From Bacteroidota bacterium (lineage in GTDB: Bacteria > Bacteroidota > Rhodothermia > Rhodothermales > UBA10348), in the NCBI GenBank assembly GCA_004356265.1, contig SMXK01000178.1:1-7749 (forward strand): a DNA stretch of 7,749 nucleotides, given 5' to 3'. The notes under the pieces were generated by a model. The model saw nothing but the letters and a program-made list of their open reading frames with translations. It was not told the origin of the DNA and did no database searches. Both the position numbers and the translations under genes were made by a program. Positions within the stretch are counted from its first letter, which is position 1. Each line of letters begins with the position of its first letter. Positions 1-6,207 of this stretch are shown piece by piece.

Positions 1-990
1 AAAATGTAAATTATCTGGAACGTCTTCGCGCAGATAAACTTTCAGTTCCGGGTGAACCCCTTGAAGTTGTTTTACGACCGCTGTTGGATTGCCGTCACGC
101 GTATTCAACATCGCGACGGGACTTGTGTTTATGGCTTCGATGTTCGACAGGTCGATGTAGTCTTCCAATACGATGGATCGCTCGGGCTTCCGATCCGACA
201 TCCCATGATCCGAAACAACTATAATATCCGTGACATCGGAAATGCCCTGGCGAGCGAGTCCGTCAAGCAGCAAACCCAGGTATGAATCAACGCGGGCAAC
301 CGCTTCAGCAGCTTCCTCAGAATCAATTCCGTGCCGGTGTACGGCGCTGTCGACGTCTTCAAAATAAAGGGCAATAAATTCAGGCCTCTCGTTGCCTGAA
401 AATTTAAGCCATTCCAACACCTGCTCGACCCGGACTTCGCCTGGAACCGATCCGTCAAATCGTTTCCAGTATGTAGGCTGGACTCCATGAATTGGTGCTT
501 CTGATCCTACCCAGAAATAAGTAGCCGTAGTTTTACCCTGCTCGCTGGCGGTAACCCAGATCGGCTCACCTTCCCACCACATGGAATTCTCAACCGCTTC
601 CCGGTCACTGATTCGAAACCAGCTGTCCGTCGGCTCATCATACATCGTATTCGAGATGATTCCGTGATTCGACGGGTACAACCCCGTCACCATGCTGAAG
701 TGGTTCGGAAAAGTGAGTGTTGGGAACGACGGAATCATACCTTGCTCGGCAGTCACTCCCCGTTCGATCAGCCGGTCCAGATTAGGCGTCGGATACCGAT
801 CGATAAAGTCGGCTCGAAATCCGTCTAACGAAATGAGTATCAGGGCATGATCGCTACTGAGCGCCGAGTCCTTCTGAGTGGACGTACAAGCTGAGATCAA
901 AATCAGAATAACGAGCGGCGCTACGTACAGCAAGCCATGGCGTCGCTGCCGGGTTGACTTCAAGTCATTCTTGTCAGGATGAAGATTCAC
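1..990 (-). CDS. ENPP-type phosphodiesterase / nucleotide pyrophosphatase lipoprotein (3' end cut by window edge)
   Basis: The frame is open from a GTG at 988-990 to base 1 (330 codons, no stop), so the C-terminus lies outside the window. Residues 11-34 form a signal peptide: basic KSTRQRR, a hydrophobic stretch, and lipobox ISAC with Cys35 as the probable lipidated residue. The rest fits the type I phosphodiesterase/nucleotide pyrophosphatase family of the alkaline-phosphatase superfamily. Visible motifs are SLDGFR (metal ligand Asp56), TLTFPNHF (probable nucleophile Thr93), EDVDSAVHRHG (Asp214, His218) and SDHGM (Asp261, His262). Their spacing closely matches the Xanthomonas NPP enzyme; the last metal-binding His would lie beyond the edge. 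Family members hydrolyse nucleotide phosphodiester or pyrophosphate bonds using two zinc ions, here presumably on the periplasmic or outer-membrane face. An in-frame TAA two codons upstream of the GTG rules out a longer start; TTG codons at residues 10 and 20 are poorer alternatives. There is no Shine-Dalgarno. Exact substrate unknown. Confidence 0.85.
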   Translation of the reverse strand, partial: MNLHPDKNDLKSTRQRRHGLLYVAPLVILILISACTSTQKDSALSSDHALILISLDGFRADFIDRYPTPNLDRLIERGVTAEQGMIPSFPTLTFPNHFSMVTGLYPSNHGIISNTMYDEPTDSWFRISDREAVENSMWWEGEPIWVTASEQGKTTATYFWVGSEAPIHGVQPTYWKRFDGSVPGEVRVEQVLEWLKFSGNERPEFIALYFEDVDSAVHRHGIDSEEAAEAVARVDSYLGLLLDGLARQGISDVTDIIVVSDHGMSDRKPERSIVLEDYIDLSNIEAINTSPVAMLNTRDGNPTAVVKQLQGVHPELKVYLREDVPDNLHF

Positions 991-1036
991 TTTTTATCGA
1001 GCCAGTAGAAAACGAAATGCGAGGCTCAATATACCC

Positions 1037-1306
1037 TCAGCTACCAAAGAAATAATAGAATGCCAGCCCACCTACGGGGAAGAAAACGATAAGAAGTACC
1101 CACAGGGCTTTACTACTGAACGATTTCTTACTGCCCGCGATGTCCAGAATTGCCACTATATCCAGAATTACAAGTATGGTACCGCAGATGCTGAGTCCCC
1201 AGGGGGAATTGACTCGGTCGACCAAATTGGGACCGCCGCAACCGGACAGAAGCGCACCGGAAAGAACGGCGATAAAAGCGATTAACGATGACTGAATTCG
1301 ACGCAT
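1037..1306 (-). CDS. Small PLDc_N-domain membrane lipoprotein
   Basis: This 89-residue protein starts at the ATG at 1304-1306. An in-frame TTG two codons upstream (1310-1312) is a weaker alternative, and neither start has a Shine-Dalgarno. The N-terminus MRRIQSS plus a hydrophobic run ends in lipobox LLSGC, with Cys23 the likely lipidated residue. A short linker ending in PWG precedes two predicted membrane segments, about residues 38-57 and 67-87, separated by the basic turn GSKKSFSSK. The second segment reads LWVLLIVFFPVGGLAFYYFFG, split here around its key Trp69, Pro77 and Gly79/Gly80. This matches the PLDc_N domain (phospholipase D-nuclease N-terminal), which often occurs alone in small bacterial membrane proteins. 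No HKD nuclease motif is present, so no catalytic role can be claimed. The ENPP lipoprotein gene follows 46 nt downstream on the same strand, suggesting co-transcription. Function unknown. Confidence 0.7.
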   Translation of the reverse strand: MRRIQSSLIAFIAVLSGALLSGCGGPNLVDRVNSPWGLSICGTILVILDIVAILDIAGSKKSFSSKALWVLLIVFFPVGGLAFYYFFGS

Positions 1307-1312
1307 GGACAA

Positions 1313-1542
1313 TACCGGGGTTCAATTCGCAGTGTTTGGGTTCATCAGTAACTTGTGTGCGGTATACGGAGCACAATCAAAAGGTTGTATAGATGCAGCT
1401 GTGCGTTTGTAGGAACTGGCCTTGGGAGGGGCCGTTTGACGGCATCCGATTGTCGGAACGCTCCGATTGCCGGGAAGCTCTGATTGCCAGAGCGTTCCGA
1501 TACAATCGACAAGACCCCCACATGGCGCGTAAACACTGATTC
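1313..1542. other. Divergent intergenic region upstream of dusB and the PLDc_N gene
   Basis: No credible coding sequence is seen here; the minus-strand open frames crossing it are overlaps with dusB lacking recognisable protein features. It should hold the promoters for dusB (plus) and the PLDc_N/ENPP unit (minus), but I could not identify a convincing -35/-10 or TTTG/TAnnTTTG pair on either strand. It contains a perfect 5-bp mini hairpin, GCCGT-TTG-ACGGC, at 1431-1443, and directly after it the 17-bp tandem repeat and long dyad listed separately. Confidence 0.7.
1446..1507. repeat. Three degenerate 17-bp tandem repeats that also form a 16-bp dyad
   Basis: Three adjacent 17-bp units lie at 1446-1462 (CCGATTGTCGGAACGCT), 1463-1479 (CCGATTGCCGGGAAGCT) and 1480-1496 (CTGATTGCCAGAGCGTT); a fourth copy seems to begin with CCGAT at 1497. 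Units 1 and 2 match at 14 of 17 positions, units 1 and 3 at 12, and units 2 and 3 at 11. The same segment is an inverted repeat: CGGAACGCTC (1454-1463) pairs perfectly with GAGCGTTCCG (1490-1499), and beyond a 2-nt bulge GATTGT (1448-1453) pairs with ACAATC (1502-1507). The loop is 26 nt. It ends 35 bases before the dusB start. No T-run follows, so it does not look like an intrinsic terminator. It could be an operator array, a 5' UTR RNA structure or a dispersed palindromic repeat; these cannot be separated from this sequence alone. Confidence 0.7.
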
Positions 1543-2592
1543 ATGCAGATAGGCCCCATATCATTACCTGACCGACCCATCTTCCTGGCACCCATGGAAG
1601 ACGTCAGCGATCCTCCGTTTCGCATTTTGTGTAAGCGGTACGGGGCCGACATGTTGTATACCGAGTTCATCTCTTCGGGTGGACTGACCTATGGCGCCGA
1701 AGGGTCTCTTCGGAAACTGGATATTCTTGAGGAGGAACGCCCGGTAGCGATTCAGATATTCGGCGGCGACCTGGATCAGGTGCGACAGGCAACGCGAATA
1801 GTTGATGATGCGAAGCCAGATCTTATCGATATAAATTTCGGGTGCCCTGTTAAAAAGGTTGTTTGTAAGGATGGCGGTGCAGGAATCCTGCGGAACCTGC
1901 CCAAGATGGAAGCAATCACGAAAGTGGTTATCGAGGAGAGCTCTGTTCCGGTGACTGTTAAAACTCGCCTGGGCTGGGATGATAAGAGTATCGAAATCCT
2001 GAAGGTTGCCAGAATGCTGGAAGATTGTGGCATTCAGGCACTTGCCGTGCACGCACGAACCCGGAAACAGATGTATAAAGGAGAGGCTCGGTGGGAGTGG
2101 CTGAAGCGATTGAAAGAAGAGTCCGGAATGACGATTCCTCTGATTGGAAATGGTGACGCCGATTCGCCAGCCAAAATTGAGGCGATGTTTGACGAGACGG
2201 GTGTTGACGCCGTAATGATCGGGCGTGCAGCGATCGGGAATCCCTGGATATTTAACGCCACCAAGGTGTATCGCGAAACAGGAGAGGTCCCGGATCCACC
2301 GTCATGGGATGAACGGAAATCGGTTGTCGCCGAACATCTTCAATTGAAATGTGAGTGGTTGGGCGAGCACACCGGTGTACTTGAAATGCGCCGCATGTAC
2401 GGGGGGTATTTCAAAGGATTCCGAAACGCCAGTCAACTCAGGATGTTACTCATGCAGGAATCGACCGAAGCCGGAGTGTTGGAAGTACTCTACAATTTTG
2501 AAGAGAATCAGGTTGACATCGTTATTCCGACACGAAAAATTGCGTCGCTCAAGAAACCCGTGCTTCGGGTTCGCAAGCCTGTTTTACCGTAA
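1543..2592 (+). CDS. dusB: tRNA-dihydrouridine synthase (DusB/Nifr3 family)
   Basis: A 349-residue FMN-dependent enzyme that reduces specific uridines in the tRNA D-loop to dihydrouridine using NADPH in the cytoplasm. The TIM-barrel synthase domain spans roughly residues 5-240. It shows the flavin-binding start LAPMEDVSDPPFR (15-27), TEFISSGGL (40-48), the catalytic-loop motif INFGCPVKKV with Cys101 as the expected proton-donating residue, GGAGIL (111-116), VKTRLGW (139-145), VHARTR (169-174), the FMN-phosphate-binding segments GNGD (202-205) and MIGRAAIGNPWIF (225-237), and then the helical tRNA-binding C-terminal domain with KGFRNA (291-296). Length is normal for the family, though the C-terminal tail is rather basic (RKIASLKKP, RVRKP). 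The ATG at 1543 is well placed just before the conserved core; no Shine-Dalgarno precedes it. It stands alone on its strand: divergent from the PLDc_N gene and convergent with the solute-binding protein gene. Assignment to DusB rather than another Dus class rests on overall motif pattern. Confidence 0.95.
   Translation: MQIGPISLPDRPIFLAPMEDVSDPPFRILCKRYGADMLYTEFISSGGLTYGAEGSLRKLDILEEERPVAIQIFGGDLDQVRQATRIVDDAKPDLIDINFGCPVKKVVCKDGGAGILRNLPKMEAITKVVIEESSVPVTVKTRLGWDDKSIEILKVARMLEDCGIQALAVHARTRKQMYKGEARWEWLKRLKEESGMTIPLIGNGDADSPAKIEAMFDETGVDAVMIGRAAIGNPWIFNATKVYRETGEVPDPPSWDERKSVVAEHLQLKCEWLGEHTGVLEMRRMYGGYFKGFRNASQLRMLLMQESTEAGVLEVLYNFEENQVDIVIPTRKIASLKKPVLRVRKPVLP
2555..2585. terminator. Possible bidirectional terminator hairpin in the dusB 3' end
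   Basis: AACCCG (2555-2560) and CGGGTT (2566-2571) form a perfect 6-bp stem with a 5-nt loop. Read on the minus strand, the stem runs straight into a T-rich stretch (CGGGTTTCTT), about 60 nt past the solute-binding protein stop codon. On the plus strand the nearest T-run is TTTT at 2582-2585, ten bases past the stem, and a competing hairpin GCTTCG/CGCAAGC (2562-2578) sits nearer to it. The 41-nt gap between the two convergent stop codons contains no better candidate. The stem is short, so confidence is modest and higher for the minus strand. Confidence 0.35.
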
Positions 2593-2633
2593 CGTTATCG
2601 GGGAATGTAGCGGGTCCTCTTGGATCTCCGGTG

Positions 2634-3695
2634 TCAATCCAGAGATCGTTCGGTCAGCCAGGCCTGGCCACGGCCTTTTATATTTTCATCCCAGTATGTC
2701 ATCCATCCTGCGCCTTTACGTGTTAACTCTTCCCAGTCAACGTCCATGGTTTTGATTTGCGCTTTTGAGATCCAGTCTGGAAGCAATGCGGGATCAAGGT
2801 CCTTGCGAGCCGGAATACGGAAATACGTTTTTGCCTGATAAATGAGGGCCTCCTTTGTCGTCACAAATTCGTAAAACTGTTGTGCGATATCCAGATGCGG
2901 ACCACCTTTTACCAGTGCGATGGCGTCGTTCAGAACGGGCGTGCCGTCTGATGGAATAACGAATCCGAACGGGTATCCATGCATTTCGGTTTGGATATAC
3001 GTGTCGGGCATATTCCAGAGCGTGATATCGCCCTCTTCCCGGGCAACTTTCAAGTACAACTGGGTTGGGTCGGCGGCGTACGTTTTTGTGTTTCGATCCA
3101 GCCGTGCGAGCCATGTATATCCCTCTTCCTCAGTGGGTTGCCGCATGATAAGAGCGCCCCATATCGTGCGCATCGTTGAAGATGCGAGTGGATATCGAAT
3201 GATAATTCGGTCACGCCATTTCTCATCCAGCAGGTCATCCCAAGAAGAGGGTCGTTCGTCGGCCGAAACGGTCCGGGAATTGAACATGATGACCTCAGGC
3301 GTCAAAAAGGTGGCGTACCAGGTATCATCCTCACCTCGTCCGAGCGGCCCAACCTCGGATGCCCATGTAGGTCGATACGGCTCAAGCAGGCCCTCTGCCG
3401 CGGCACGAGAAAACGTCGGGCCGTCCCCGCCCCACCAGATGCTGGCCTGCGAGTTCTTCCGTTCGGTTCGAATTCTGTCGTAGGCATCCTGTCCGCCCAT
3501 GTCGATCCATCGTACGTCTACGTCGGGATGGGCGAGTTCAAAAGCGTCTTCGTAGGCGCGAAGCATTTCTTTTCCATGCGGTGAATACACAGTCAGAGAC
3601 TTTCTGTCGTCAGAAGTACAGCCGGAAACGAGCAGTATCACTGTCAATAGACCGACGATCGACCGGGCCAGGCTGCTGATAAAACTACTATTCAT
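2634..3695 (-). CDS. Extracellular solute-binding lipoprotein of an ABC importer (AfuA/COG1840-like)
   Basis: A 353-residue protein with a lipoprotein signal: SSLARS, hydrophobic IVGLLTVILLV, lipobox VSGC, lipidated Cys26. Mature protein begins TSDDRKSLTVYSPHGKEML, followed by features of a periplasmic type II binding-protein fold: AFELAHPDVDVRW (51-63), SIWWGGDGPTF (85-95), WYATFLTPEVIMFNS (126-140), PSSWDDLLDEKWRDR (149-163), GYPFGFVIPSDGTPVLNDAIALVKGGPH (240-267; key residues Pro248, Asp250, Gly251) and the C-terminal FYEFVTTKEA. This pattern fits the family holding ferric-iron, phosphonate and related binding proteins. I do not see the paired tyrosines of classical ferric-binding proteins, so the ligand is undetermined. 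Length is normal. The gene lies 18 nt downstream of the pcrA stop on the same strand, probably in one transcript, yet no permease or ATPase gene occurs in the window. ATG start at 3693-3695; no Shine-Dalgarno. Confidence 0.8.
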   Translation of the reverse strand: MNSSFISSLARSIVGLLTVILLVSGCTSDDRKSLTVYSPHGKEMLRAYEDAFELAHPDVDVRWIDMGGQDAYDRIRTERKNSQASIWWGGDGPTFSRAAAEGLLEPYRPTWASEVGPLGRGEDDTWYATFLTPEVIMFNSRTVSADERPSSWDDLLDEKWRDRIIIRYPLASSTMRTIWGALIMRQPTEEEGYTWLARLDRNTKTYAADPTQLYLKVAREEGDITLWNMPDTYIQTEMHGYPFGFVIPSDGTPVLNDAIALVKGGPHLDIAQQFYEFVTTKEALIYQAKTYFRIPARKDLDPALLPDWISKAQIKTMDVDWEELTRKGAGWMTYWDENIKGRGQAWLTERSLD

Positions 3696-3713
3696 ATCGA
3701 TGCTGAAGCTTTG

Positions 3714-6071
3714 TTATTCGATGCGCCTGAGTCGGGCGAATTTCATGATCAGTTTCTTGCGTCCCACACTCTGGAAAAACACCACTACCCGGGCCTGTTC
3801 CCCGTTTCCTTCGACAGACAATACCTTGCCTTCCCCAAATTGAACGTGTTCTACATTCATCCCGGAAGTGATACCCCCCGATTCTTCTTCGTCATAAACG
3901 ACTGTGCGCCCGGTTCGAACAGGTGACGTAATTTTCACTGCGGATGGCACTTGCGAATAATCAGTCTCAGGTTGGGGCTTTTTCGGAACCAGACTCTTGC
4001 GGTAATAGTGGGGGTCCATCTTTTCGTACGAAATCGACGAGCCGCTGACGGACGAAAATCGCCCGGATCGTGGTTCAAACTTTAGCCCTGCTTCTGTTCG
4101 AACAACGTCGGGATCGATTTCCTCCAGAAACCGACTCCGGACTGCCGACTGCTGCTCGCCGTACCGAAATCTACTTCTGGCGTACAGGAGTATTAATAAT
4201 CGTTCTGCGCGCGTGGCGCCCACGTAGAATAACCGTCGTTCTTCTTCCAGATCGGCCGGGTCCTGTGAAGCGCCGGAAAGTGGAAACAATCCCTCCTCCA
4301 TTCCTGCCAGAAATACGACCGGGAATTCGAGTCCTTTCGACGCATGGAGTGTCATGAGAGTGACATGATTATCTGTCTGCGGGCCCATATCGGCGTCAGT
4401 CACCAGGGTTATTTCCTGCAGAAAAGCGCTTAATGTCTGCGATTCTGAATCTGCAGATACAAATTCGGAAATTGCACTCAGCAGCTCCTGAATGTTTTCC
4501 CATCGGACGAGATTCTCAGGCGTGTGTTCTTTTCTCAAATCTTCCAGCAATCCCGAATCCCGGATTATGGTTTTTGCCAGATCCTGGGCGGATTCTGTTT
4601 CCAGCTGCTCGCGGTACCCCGACAGGGTGTCCCGGAAAGTAGAGATGGCAGCCGCGGCTCTGGGGCCCACGCCGGAATCGTTTACGCGTTCGAGCGCTTC
4701 CCAAACGCCGAGCCCTTCACGCCGCGCATAAGCGAACAACTGATTCTGAGACTTATCGCCGATTCCTCTTGTCGGGTAATTGATTACGCGCCTTAGACTC
4801 GCAATATCATTGGGGTTCACAACGAGCCGCAAATAGGCCAGCGCGTCCTTGATCTCCTTACGCTGATAAAACGACATACCTCCAATGACCCGGTAAGGGA
4901 TGTTACCCCTCCGGAGCGCATCTTCAATAGAACGGCTCTGTGCGTTGGTTCTGTACAGGACGGCAAAATCTTTATACATCAGCCCGAGCCGGACTTGAAT
5001 GTCGCGCACTTTACGCTCGATTTTCTGCGCTTCATCGCGCTCAGAAATAGCTTCGACCACGATCACTGGATCGCCCGCCGGGTTGTTGGTCCAGAGTTTC
5101 TTCTCGAGCTGTTTCCGATTATTCCGAATAATGGAATCAGCGAGCTTTACGATGTGTTTTGTAGACCGATAATTTTGCTCCAGCCGAACCGAGGCCGCGT
5201 CCGGATAATCTTTCTGAAACGAAAGAATGTTGCTTATATCCGCGCCCCGAAATGCATAAATACTCTGGGCATCGTCTCCGACCACACATAGATTCTGATT
5301 CCGCTCCGCGAGCGTTTTGGCCAGCAGGTACTGCGCCCGGTTGGTGTCCTGATATTCGTCGACGTGAACGTATTTCCAGCGATCATGATAACGGCTGAGC
5401 ACATCGACATGATTTCGGAAAAGTTCAAGAGGTTTCAAGAGCAGGTCGTCAAAATCCATGGCATTGGCCTGGCGCAGCCGATCCACATACGGCTGATACA
5501 CTGTTGAGGCGTATTCCTGCAATGGGGAGGCGACAGTGGCGGCGAACTCGGTCGGGGAGACCATTCTGTTTTTTGCTCCCGAAATCAAGTTCGCAATGGC
5601 CTTTGGCCTGATATCTGAGGTGTTGATGTTGTGCGACTGCATCACCTCCTTGACGATCCGCTGTGAATCATCTGAGTCATAAATGGTGAAGTCAGATGTG
5701 AACCCGATATGATGGCACTCGCGGCGCAAAACGCGTGCGAACGTGGAGTGAAACGTTCCAATCCACATACCCTGGGTCACCTCATCTCCCAATAACCCGG
5801 CCACCCGGCTCTGCATTTCACGGGCCGCTTTGTTGGTGAAGGTAATAGCCAGAATTTCCCACGGTTTTGCGCGTCCAGTGGCCAGCAGGTAGGCGATGCG
5901 ATGCGTTAGTGTCCTCGTTTTTCCAGAACCCGGCCCGGCAATAATCAGAACGGGGCCGTCCGTAAGGGACGCGGCCTCCTGCTGGGCTTCATTCAGCCCG
6001 GCCAGAATTTTGTCAGGGTCGATACCGGCGGGCGCAGATCTCGAATCCGGCTTGAAAATTAGTTGGGTCAT
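3714..6071 (-). CDS. pcrA: UvrD/PcrA-type superfamily 1A ATP-dependent DNA helicase
   Basis: A 785-residue 3'-5' DNA helicase of the UvrD/PcrA class, acting in nucleotide excision repair, replication-fork restart and removal of protein blocks. Motifs in order (numbered from the ATG): Q motif LNEAQQEA (26-33), Walker A AGPGSGKT (45-52), Ia ITFTNKAAREM (76-86), II VDEYQDTN (237-244), III VVGDDAQSIYAFRGA (263-277), IV LEQNYRS (297-303), V TLHASKGLEF (574-583) and VI RRLFYVGATRAERL (612-625). The last ~49 residues (HVQFGEGKV, VVVFFQSVGRKKLIMKFARL) form the Tudor-like C-terminal domain that in PcrA/UvrD contacts RNA polymerase. Everything needed for activity appears intact. I chose the ATG at 6069-6071 because the protein then starts MTQLIFKPD, just before the conserved region; an in-frame GTG at 6099-6101 would add ten unremarkable residues. 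It is divergent from the nucleoside transporter gene and likely co-transcribed with the downstream binding-protein gene. Confidence 0.97.
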   Translation of the reverse strand: MTQLIFKPDSRSAPAGIDPDKILAGLNEAQQEAASLTDGPVLIIAGPGSGKTRTLTHRIAYLLATGRAKPWEILAITFTNKAAREMQSRVAGLLGDEVTQGMWIGTFHSTFARVLRRECHHIGFTSDFTIYDSDDSQRIVKEVMQSHNINTSDIRPKAIANLISGAKNRMVSPTEFAATVASPLQEYASTVYQPYVDRLRQANAMDFDDLLLKPLELFRNHVDVLSRYHDRWKYVHVDEYQDTNRAQYLLAKTLAERNQNLCVVGDDAQSIYAFRGADISNILSFQKDYPDAASVRLEQNYRSTKHIVKLADSIIRNNRKQLEKKLWTNNPAGDPVIVVEAISERDEAQKIERKVRDIQVRLGLMYKDFAVLYRTNAQSRSIEDALRRGNIPYRVIGGMSFYQRKEIKDALAYLRLVVNPNDIASLRRVINYPTRGIGDKSQNQLFAYARREGLGVWEALERVNDSGVGPRAAAAISTFRDTLSGYREQLETESAQDLAKTIIRDSGLLEDLRKEHTPENLVRWENIQELLSAISEFVSADSESQTLSAFLQEITLVTDADMGPQTDNHVTLMTLHASKGLEFPVVFLAGMEEGLFPLSGASQDPADLEEERRLFYVGATRAERLLILLYARSRFRYGEQQSAVRSRFLEEIDPDVVRTEAGLKFEPRSGRFSSVSGSSISYEKMDPHYYRKSLVPKKPQPETDYSQVPSAVKITSPVRTGRTVVYDEEESGGITSGMNVEHVQFGEGKVLSVEGNGEQARVVVFFQSVGRKKLIMKFARLRRIE

Positions 6072-6117
6072 ACAGAATAAAAAACTGAAAGTACGTGGCA
6101 CCCGAATGTAGTGCGAC

Positions 6118-6146
6118 AGGAGGGTAATCCTATGCCGAACTTTTGA
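6118..6146 (+). other. Possible four-codon leader mini-ORF (MPNF) with strong ribosome-binding site
   Basis: AGGAGG at 6118-6123 is followed after 8 nt by ATG CCG AAC TTT TGA (6132-6146). It is the only perfect Shine-Dalgarno at textbook spacing that I noticed upstream of any start in the window, and it precedes a peptide of only four residues. The frame differs from that of the transporter, whose ATG is 61 nt after this stop. It could be a translated leader, a remnant of a decayed gene start, or chance. It would lie outside the transcript if the promoter proposed at 6142-6170 is the one used. Confidence 0.2.
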
Positions 6147-6170
6147 ATTGGATTCCTTCGCTTATATTCG
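6142..6170 (+). promoter_or_regulatory. Candidate Bacteroidota-type promoter for the nucleoside transporter gene
   Basis: TTTG (6142-6145) and TATATTCG (6163-6170) resemble the Bacteroidota primary-sigma pattern TTTG / TAnnTTTG, with one mismatch in the second element and a 17-nt spacer, slightly shorter than usual. Transcription would start near 6175-6178, giving a leader of about 30 nt before the ATG at 6208. The E. coli-style reading (TTGAAT with TATATT) has a 14-nt spacer, too short for sigma-70. Its relevance depends on the inferred taxonomic placement. Confidence 0.4.
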
Positions 6171-6207
6171 ACACGACGAATCACGGAAATCGATCTTTTG
6201 TGTAAAA

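Larger units (their letters stand above)
6072..6207. other. Divergent intergenic region between pcrA and the nucleoside transporter
   Basis: This 136-nt region must supply the promoters for pcrA (minus) and the transporter (plus). On the plus strand it contains a four-codon mini-ORF with a strong Shine-Dalgarno (6118-6146), a promoter candidate (6142-6170) and the inverted repeat ATTCG-N6-CGAAT (6166-6181) overlapping that promoter's -10-like element. No convincing promoter for pcrA was found on the minus strand. The leader directly ahead of each start is A/T-rich, as is common for starts in Bacteroidota. Confidence 0.7.

Noticed and set aside
1418..1432. GGCC...GGCC short inverted repeat upstream of dusB
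   Set aside because: Only 4-bp arms; expected by chance in this composition.
1377..2052. Minus-strand open frames across the start and interior of dusB (up to about 160 codons)
   Set aside because: They lie antisense to a clear dusB gene and show no recognisable domain, signal or start; they are shadows of the real frame.
2588..2602. Palindrome around the dusB stop codon (TAACGTTA with CCG/CGG flanks)
   Set aside because: It has almost no loop and mismatched flanks and is followed by no T-run, so it is not a credible terminator or operator.
2351..2755. Plus-strand open frame spanning the dusB 3' end and the convergent gap
   Set aside because: It overlaps dusB in another frame, is Cys/Ser/Arg-rich without any motif, and runs antisense to the binding-protein gene.
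2920..3483. 187-codon plus-strand open frame antisense to the binding-protein gene
   Set aside because: Composition is serine/arginine-rich noise and the opposite strand carries a well-supported lipoprotein.
6148..6207. 20-codon N-terminal extension of the nucleoside transporter from a TTG
   Set aside because: The residues are hydrophilic and not family-like, the start is TTG without a ribosome-binding site, and the segment overlaps the promoter candidate.
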